From: Brassica napus
Lineage: Eukaryota; Streptophyta; Magnoliopsida; Brassicales; Brassicaceae
Length of the DNA: 64,000 nt
Assembly (NCBI RefSeq): GCF_020379485.1
Contig: NC_063452.1
Span: 53,320,439 to 53,384,438 of the forward strand
Direction of reading: 5' to 3'
Numbering within the stretch: position 1 is the stretch's first letter; each line of letters begins with the position of its first letter. Under the pieces are notes generated by a model. The model worked only from the letters and a program-made list of their open reading frames with translations. It was not told the origin of the DNA and ran no database searches. Positions 57,633 to 64,000 of this stretch are shown piece after piece. The position numbers and the translations under genes were made by a program.

Positions 57633-59308
57633 ATTTTTCCATTTATATAATTTTCATTTTGTTTATATAACAAACTAATTTTAAAAGTTATGTATAACTG
57701 GATATTGTATATTGTAGGTACGGACATAAAAATCGAGAACCGAAAACTGAACCGGAACTGAACCAAAAAACGAACCCGAAAAATCAAACGGGAACTTAAA
57801 ATTTGATTAAAATTTGGACTGTGTTGTACGTACATATTATAATTATATACATAGAACCATATATTAATTTCACATAAGATGCATCTTGGTTTAGTATAAT
57901 CTGGTATGGATTGGATTTATTAATCGGTGCTTTCCACATGCTTGTGATAATGTTTGTTTCCTGTATTACATGAAATTATTGTTGCCAAATTCTTTATTAT
58001 TTATAACTAATTTAGGAAATGATATAATAAAAAGAAAAGACATAGAAATCATTAAATTAGAGAATTTATTACTTTAGTGACACTGATATGTAAATAATTT
58101 ATAAGTTTTAGGGTAAATTTATATTTGTACTTATGTTTTAATAATATAGATATTTGTACTTTTGTTTTAATAATATAGATTTTCAAATAATATATTATTG
58201 TATTCTATTCTATTTCCAAAAAATGGAATAGAATTATAATTATTATATTTTCTATTTTGCTCTCTCTCCCTCCACCTGTTTCTCTCTCCCTTGTCTCCTT
58301 CCCTCCCTACTTCCCTTTTGCTCTCTCTCTCGTATAGATTTTCACATACTATATACTATATGGTCATCAAATATAGAATAACAAATTTTACTAGTTTGTA
58401 TTATATCTATCAAATATGTTTTTCATATGCTATAACATACACTTAAGCATCTATTTTACAACAATTATGTTTTTTTATATTAGGCATCATGTTTACTTCA
58501 CTGAACATTATAAATAAATAATACCCAGAAAACTAAATTCTTTTCTATAGTTATATTTTTCTTTCAAATGATCTATTCTATATTGACATTGTAAATAGAA
58601 TAGTATCTAATTGTTATGTGACATATAAACGTTTACGCACTACAGAGGACTCTAACGTCTATTTATTACATAAATAGATATATTTCCCAAGCAATGTGTA
58701 TATTATTAATTTTTTTCTCAATATGGTTATACCATAAATTTTTCATTTTAGAAACATAATAAAAACTCGCAATTCCATTTTAGAACTTGCGATTCCGATT
58801 TAGAAACAACAAAAAAAAAATACTATTTGTCATCTGATGTTCATGATTTCTTGTTTAGTTTCATTTGTGTATATTATCTTTCGATATCTGTTGTCATTTT
58901 ATATAATGATGATTTGATCCAAAATGAGATTGGCTCCGTTGTTTTATCTAATAATAACAAGTTTTAGTTTTAAAATTTTGATACTTTTTTTATGAAACGT
59001 ACAAAGAACAACAACATTTCTATTATTTGGTTTTCTCTGTTAGATAAATTAAACAAAGAAAAATAAATTAAGCTTACATTGATCATTGATCAATCATATA
59101 TACGTAAATATTACAGATGTTTCTACAAGGTTTTCATTTTTAATTTTTTTTAGAAATCATGTTTTCCACGGAATGTTTAGTTTTCTGCCGATTCCCCCTT
59201 CCCGCCATCTCTCTCCCATTCGCCGTCGTCTCTTTTTCCCCCCAAATAAAAACCCTAGGGTTCACGCGATTCTAAACCCAGAAACTTTATGCCAAGTTTC
59301 AATTGAAG
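57633..59308. other. Spacer and NSE1 upstream region
   Basis: AT-rich, no long frame. A tandem TTTGTACTTTTGTTTTAATA duplication lies near 58120-58190. A telo-box pair (AAACCCTAGGGTT, 59250-59262) sits in the probable NSE1 leader. Confidence 0.5.
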
Positions 59309-61038
59309 ATGGTATCTCTAAGCTGGAAGCACCACACGCTAATTCAAGCTTTGATTTCGCGAGGCCCTCTCAAGGAGAAAGAGTTTCAATCCATCTTCAC
59401 CGCCGTCACCGGCAGAAACCCAGGTCGGCTCTCTCCGCTATGACTTTCGTTGGGTTTTTCTCCGAATGTATATTCGTCGAATCAAAATCTGTAATTTACG
59501 GCAATGTTTAAATGTTAAAAGGAACTGTTTTTTTTTTTCTCTTAATTGATGAAAAAGTTTCTTCCTTTTGTTGTGTTGTTGTTGCAGGAGCTGCTAAGAA
59601 GATATTTGATAAGTACCTTCTTGAGATCAACAAAGAGCTCTCTTATGTTCACTTTGAGCTGAGGGCTTGTAGGGATCAGTATGATGGTCAAGTTTGTTAC
59701 GGAGTTGTTAACACTGTCTCCGATGATCAGTCCAAACTCGGGACTAAGTATTCTGTTCCGCAGATTGCCTTCTTTAAAGGCATTGTAAGTCTGGCTTGTC
59801 TTTTGTTCAACAAATGTCTTTGTCATCACTGTAATGAATTTAGCCTTCATCTCATTACAAAGATTCGAGTCTCCTATGTCATTCTCTTGTCTTACTAAAT
59901 TTGCCGTGAGGTGGTGATTATGTGTTGTGTGTAGAGTGAAATAGTTGTACTACGGAATTGATGATTTTTTTAACTTGTGGCAGATAAAAGCAATTGCACA
60001 GGATGAAGCTGCTCAAGGTTGCATATCTGGCTTTGATGCCCTCAATATCCGATTGGAGAATCAGGTTAATCATCATAGTCCCTGACTTCTGTATCCCTTC
60101 ATCTAGTGACAAAAGGAACCATTCAATCAACTGATCATTGTGACTTTAAAACTGCTACTATCTTACTGAGTCACTTGAAAGCAATTGCGCGTCTCAAAAG
60201 GAACCACTCAATCAAATTTTTATTACTGCTGTTCGTATGGCTTTGCTATATAGTTTTAGTCTCTTTTTCACGGTTGACAGATCTTGTGTTGTTGATATCT
60301 CAGTTACCAAGTGAAGCCAGCAGCAGTCAACAGCAGCAAGCCCCAGCTGCATTCAAGAACTTCTCAATGTCGCAAAAGGACAAAACTCTCGATGAGCTTG
60401 TAAGGGACAAATGGCTGTGCCGCACAAGTGAGGGTAACATCGGACTTGGTATACGATCTCTTCTTGACCTGCGCAGTTGGTTCAGGAACAATGATGTTCC
60501 CTCTTGTGAGGTTTGCAATGAAGCTGGTGTTAAGGTCTGCCTTCTGAAGAAAATTTATAGGATTCACATTGTGATATGACATTTTTGCTACTGATCTCAT
60601 GATTCTTTGTTTTCAGGCGGATTTGTGTCCAAATGAAGGTTGTACAGTCCGGATACACAAGTACTGCCTCAAAAACTTGTTATCTCAAAGGGTATACACA
60701 CAGCTTCTTTACATTTTCACCCAAACTCCTCGCATTTGAGTTTGACATCATTAGTATTTAACTTTCTGATCACATAAAATTTGCAGGATGATAAAGTTTG
60801 CTCAGGCTGCGGGAAGCCATGGCCTTTGGGTAAAGTTACAAAAGAAGAAGCTGTTGAAGCAGCAGTGGATGATGAGGAGGAAAACGAGACTCAAGCAACA
60901 ACAGCTTTAAGGTCCAAGAAAAGAAAACAAAGGAGCCAAAGAGACTCAGCTGAAAACTTTTCTTCTCAGGCTTCTTTAGCCTCTAGTGGTGCTGCCACTA
61001 GGAGAAGAGTAACTCGTAGCGCTGCACACTTAAATTAG
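59309..61038 (+). CDS. NSE1: SMC5/6 complex RING subunit NSE1 (EMB1379), 6 exons, 316 aa
   Basis: Exons 59309-59423, 59588-59784, 59984-60064, 60304-60534, 60617-60691 and 60787-61038 total 951 nt, in frame, all GT-AG. The start MVSLSWKHHTLIQALISRG opens the NSE1 winged-helix region, with ELSYVHFELRACRDQYDG following. WLCRTSEGNIGLGIRSLLDL precedes the variant RING at about 205-255: CEVC, LCPNEGC, IHKYC, CSGCGKPWP. The C-terminal ~60 residues are charged and Ser-rich. NSE1 is the ubiquitin-ligase-like subunit pairing with NSE3 in the SMC5/6 DNA-repair complex; Arabidopsis EMB1379 is embryo-essential. ATG 59309 is chosen because conserved sequence begins there; longer upstream frame is leader. 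It converges on EIL2 with about 200 bp between stops. Confidence 0.93.
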
Positions 61039-61237
61039 AAAAGAAAATGTATACTTTGATGCATGTTTCTGTGTCCAAACATCACTTGAGAGATGAAAAA
61101 TCTTGTTTAATATGGTTAGTTTTATATATTTATGGTTCAATGAAGAGAGATCCAAAATGAGGTTCAATGACAAAAAAAAAAAGAAGAAGCAAGAAACAAA
61201 GCTAGAAAGGAAAGCAAGATAAACTAAAGCTTTATCT
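61039..61237. other. Tail-to-tail spacer between NSE1 and EIL2
   Basis: Short AT-rich 3' UTR sequence of both genes, with an A-run near 61171. Confidence 0.7.
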
Positions 61238-62932
61238 TCACTGAATCCAAGGCATGGACAAGTCTTGATCTTGATTCTGATGATAGTTCTCCATCCCAAC
61301 TGTTTGCGCATAGCCATTGTTGGTATTCTGATGATAGTTCTCCATCCCAACTGTTTGCGCATAGCCATTGTTGGTATTCTTATGATAGTTCTCCATCCCT
61401 ACTGTTTGCGCATAGCCATTGTTGGTATTCTTATGATAGTTCTCCATCCCTACTGTTTGCGCATAGCCATTGTTGGTATTATGATTCATCACCGAAGTAT
61501 TACCTCCTCTTTCTGCTGCTTTTGGTCTGTAGAGATTGTTGGATTGAGTAAAATTGTCTGGAATGCTCTGAACTTGCTGCTGCTGCTGCTGCTGCTGCAT
61601 TCCCACTTGGCTCTCCGGTCTGTTTCCATAAAAACTCCGGTTATAATCCGGATAAGGCATACCAAAGGGTTCAGCGGGTTGGTAAAAGGGTTCAGTGGGT
61701 TGTTTATAAGGACAAGTCATTTGGTGATTCTCTCTTAAGACCCTGTCATTGAATCCCATCTCTGGTCTGCTATAAGGACAGGGACTGTTCTCACAAGTTA
61801 GGTTCGTTCCTGGATGAAGTGACTCTCCTTCAAACCTCCTCTTGTTGTTATAAACACTATTGAAGTTGTTGTTGTCAAATCCATGAAACTGCCGATTGAG
61901 ACGATGACGAGGCCCAACACTTCCTTCAACATCATAATCTGCTGGTTCAGGGAATAGAGTATCCGTCTCGCCACCAGTTCCATCTTCTTCTGAGAAGGTT
62001 AAAGGCTGCTCCTGACTCTGACTAGCAATAGCCTTCTCTCTGTTCAAAGCAGCTAGCCATAAAGAGCCTTCTCTTGAAGTCATCTTCTCCTGCAGAGTCG
62101 TAGACCGTCCCACCAGCTTCGCTATGTCGTTAATGTCTGAAGCCATCATATGTCTGATCACACCAATCAAAATACCAACCTTCCACATCTTCTTGAGGCC
62201 ATGAGGCTTCCTGTAAGCAGGAGGATGTCCTCTACAACCATCGGGTAAAGGCAGATCACCCCACCAGTCTTCTTTCCCCGTCGGCCACCAAGGCGGCGGC
62301 ACGCCTTTCTCCAAGGGATAACGTCTCTGAGGAGGCTTGCAGTTAGGCATCAGAGCAGATAAAAGAGCTCCTAGAGTTGTATCTTGCAGCTCAAGCAACT
62401 TATGTGCAGTACATTCTCCTCCATCCTCAGAGTATCCTAACTCATTTCCATCAGTGGCGGAGAGATTGATCTCTCTCTGGTGCTTCAGTATAGCAGCTGG
62501 TCCGTTCCTATCAAACCTCACTTGGTCTCTCCACCATCCACGGAGATTGTCAGAAGACCCCGTTACTGTTTTCCCGTTCTGGAAAACGACGCCGTACACG
62601 AAGCCTTGAGCTTTGCAACGCTCCATTGTCTTGGACATGTACTTTAAGATCCCATCCTGTGCCTGGTACATCATTCTCTTTCTCGAATGTTCATCGTCAG
62701 GAGGCTGCTTCAACGATGCTCTACCTAGCCCGTTCTTGGACATCTCCTTGAGCTGCTTCAAACGCTGCTTGTCTTTCCAGATCTTCTTCTCAAGCTCCTC
62801 TATCTCCATTTCTTCTTCGGTCGGGTCGTTGCACGTAGTGTTAAGCGATGCGAAACACGTCTCTCCTTCGGGGAAACGAGGCACAGGGCTTGTTACTAAA
62901 GTGGGGAACATCCCTATATTGGTGTTATACAT
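61238..62932 (-). CDS. EIL2: EIN3-like transcription factor EIL2 (564 aa)
   Basis: A single coding exon from ATG 62932 ([12 protein letters not shown]) to stop 61238. Residues about 38-300 form the EIN3 DNA-binding domain: [71 protein letters not shown] and [22 protein letters not shown]3/EIL factors bind ethylene-response promoters and are controlled by EBF1/2-dependent degradation. The C-terminus is low complexity: a Gln run near 450-458, then four 17-residue repeats ([18 protein letters not shown]) before the last 12 residues. Arabidopsis EIL2 is somewhat shorter (about 518 aa from memory), and the repeats may account for part of that. Upstream, an acceptor near 62960 and donor at about 63305 indicate a 5'-UTR intron of about 345 bp. 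Confidence 0.92.
   Translation of the reverse strand: MYNTNIGMFPTLVTSPVPRFPEGETCFASLNTTCNDPTEEEMEIEELEKKIWKDKQRLKQLKEMSKNGLGRASLKQPPDDEHSRKRMMYQAQDGILKYMSKTMERCKAQGFVYGVVFQNGKTVTGSSDNLRGWWRDQVRFDRNGPAAILKHQREINLSATDGNELGYSEDGGECTAHKLLELQDTTLGALLSALMPNCKPPQRRYPLEKGVPPPWWPTGKEDWWGDLPLPDGCRGHPPAYRKPHGLKKMWKVGILIGVIRHMMASDINDIAKLVGRSTTLQEKMTSREGSLWLAALNREKAIASQSQEQPLTFSEEDGTGGETDTLFPEPADYDVEGSVGPRHRLNRQFHGFDNNNFNSVYNNKRRFEGESLHPGTNLTCENSPCPYSRPEMGFNDRVLRENHQMTCPYKQPTEPFYQPAEPFGMPYPDYNRSFYGNRPESQVGMQQQQQQQQVQSIPDNFTQSNNLYRPKAAERGGNTSVMNHNTNNGYAQTVGMENYHKNTNNGYAQTVGMENYHKNTNNGYAQTVGMENYHQNTNNGYAQTVGMENYHQNQDQDLSMPWIQ
61277..61480. repeat. 51-bp coding minisatellite, four units, in EIL2
   Basis: Units are nearly identical at DNA level (CCATCCC(A/T)ACTGTTTGCGC, ATAGCCATTGTTGGTATT). 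Each encodes 17 residues, so copy-number change would keep frame. Confidence 0.93.
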
Positions 62933-63388
62933 TTTTCAGAGGAGAGAAGATGATCTCACCCTACAAAACAAAATGACGTCAGCATTGTTTCATTTCAAGA
63001 ATAAAAATTACATAATCCATCAAATAACGCCATACGAACTCATTGAAATATGAAGATATCGATCATGTGAAATAAGATTTATATGAATTCAAAGGTCAAA
63101 GGATCAGTTTCAATTAGTTATTAGGATTTATGAAGCAATATAAAACCTTTTTTGGATAGATTCTTAAAGTGAGTAACGCAAGCTAGAACAAAAGAGGCAG
63201 ACAAACTTCTTTTTTTTTTTGATAAAAAGCAGACAAACTATACTAAAGGCATCAAGGAAAATTAAAAAAGAAAAAACAGAATTGAATGGAAGAACATGAG
63301 TTACCTAGAAATCTCTTGAGACCTTTTGGTTGTTGTTGTTGCTTCAGCCTCTTAATTCAAAACAAAGAAGCCACTTGACCCAGGAGAC

Positions 63389-63427
<39 letters not shown>

Positions 63428-63480
63428 GACGAGAGATATATATATATAGATGTGTATCTCTATAAATAATGAGCATTAAT
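62933..63480 (-). promoter_or_regulatory. EIL2 5' UTR intron, leader exon and GA/CT repeat
   Basis: The minus-strand acceptor TTTGTAG near 62960 and the donor TTTCTAG|GTAACT at about 63305 bound the leader intron. The leader exon carries a (CT)n run at 63395-63424. A TATATATA stretch at 63436-63446 may be the TATA box. Confidence 0.55.
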
Positions 63481-64000
63481 TTAGACTATGAATGGGTACT
63501 AATAGAACCTTAAGAGTCATGATAAGAGTTTAAGAGGCACAAACCTTGTGTGAAGGATATTTATAAAGTTTTCAATATCTTCTTTGAGTTTCATTCCATT
63601 TATAATTTAGATTTTTTTTTAACTAAAATTAATTTGTTTTTAATAAAAAAAAAACAAGTCCATAAAATGATAATTTCACCAGAACTTATTGTACTAAAAT
63701 TTAGATAATTTTATGTCAACTATAAGAAAATCATTTAGCTAATCAAAGATATATATCATTTTCAAAGCGAAAATAACTGACGGTTTTTCATTACTAATTT
63801 ATCTATATTTAACGGACACTTTATGAAAATAAATATAGCAGTTTTTTGAAAATAAAATTGCAACAATTTTACGCGGGAAAAGATTTTAAACGGTATTTTT
63901 ATAAATATGCACATGTATTTTAGATTTTTTGTGTTAAATGTTGATATTGTCTTAAAACTGCAAAAACTAAAAACAATTATCACTGTAAAATTGTAGTGTC
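63481..64000. other. AT-rich intergenic DNA, no gene seen
   Basis: Only short low-complexity frames. Probable EIL2 upstream region. Confidence 0.5.

Noticed and set aside
61265..61738. 157-codon plus-strand frame with [16 protein letters not shown] repeats
   Set aside because: Antisense reading of the EIL2 51-bp repeats.
1..64000. CRISPR arrays, operons, bacterial promoters, prophage
   Set aside because: The tandem repeats seen are minisatellites or transposon parts without spacers, and the genes are intron-containing plant genes.

Overview
The window is nuclear plant DNA, almost certainly from a Brassicaceae species and probably a Brassica/Raphanus-type relative of Arabidopsis. The genes have spliceosomal introns, AT-rich spacers and many plant transposons. 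The conserved genes, left to right, are KINbeta1 (partial), LARP1A, AGO9, NSE1/EMB1379 and EIL2. From general knowledge this matches the Arabidopsis chromosome 5 order At5g21170 to At5g21120. No database search was possible; family assignments rest on motifs read directly and on familiarity with the families.

Layout: 1-137 is the first coding exon of KINbeta1 (minus). 138-11,109 is transposon-filled spacer with a small Helitron and a 6.1-kb non-autonomous LTR retrotransposon nested in a MITE-like element. 11,293-15,903 is LARP1A (plus, 15 coding exons, intact, 813 aa). 16,766-21,594 is a broken AGO9 copy (minus). 22,936-32,980 is a PIF/Harbinger transposon with three genes and two MULEs nested in it. 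It is followed by three more Harbinger-type elements joined to it and to each other by single TAA triplets (to 35,115). 36,606-42,533 is an old Copia element and 43,356-45,809 a CACTA element with a clear TSD. 47,688-52,334 is a second, intact AGO9 copy (minus, 22 coding exons, 906 aa, full DEDH tetrad). 54.3-56.6 kb is a degenerate tandem array of about 205-bp units. 59,309-61,038 is NSE1 (plus, 6 exons, 316 aa) and 61,238-62,932 is EIL2 (minus, 564 aa).

The main story is a tandem duplication of AGO9. The copy beside LARP1A has decayed through frameshifts, a nonsense codon and replacement of an exon by foreign sequence. The copy beside NSE1 is intact. A block upstream of the intact copy recurs on its other side, so the original repeat unit was about 7 kb and the 24-kb transposon nest grew inside the upstream region of the dead copy. 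AGO4/6/9-clade Argonautes act in small-RNA silencing of transposons, so a TE nest beside a dead AGO9 copy is notable, but no causal link can be read from sequence.

The most unusual coding signal is in the nest. Two DNA transposons of different superfamilies (Harbinger and the MULE inside it) each carry an intact small gene of the same architecture: GRF-type zinc finger, charged or coiled-coil linker, C-terminal membrane anchor. The two proteins are too diverged to be recent copies of one another.
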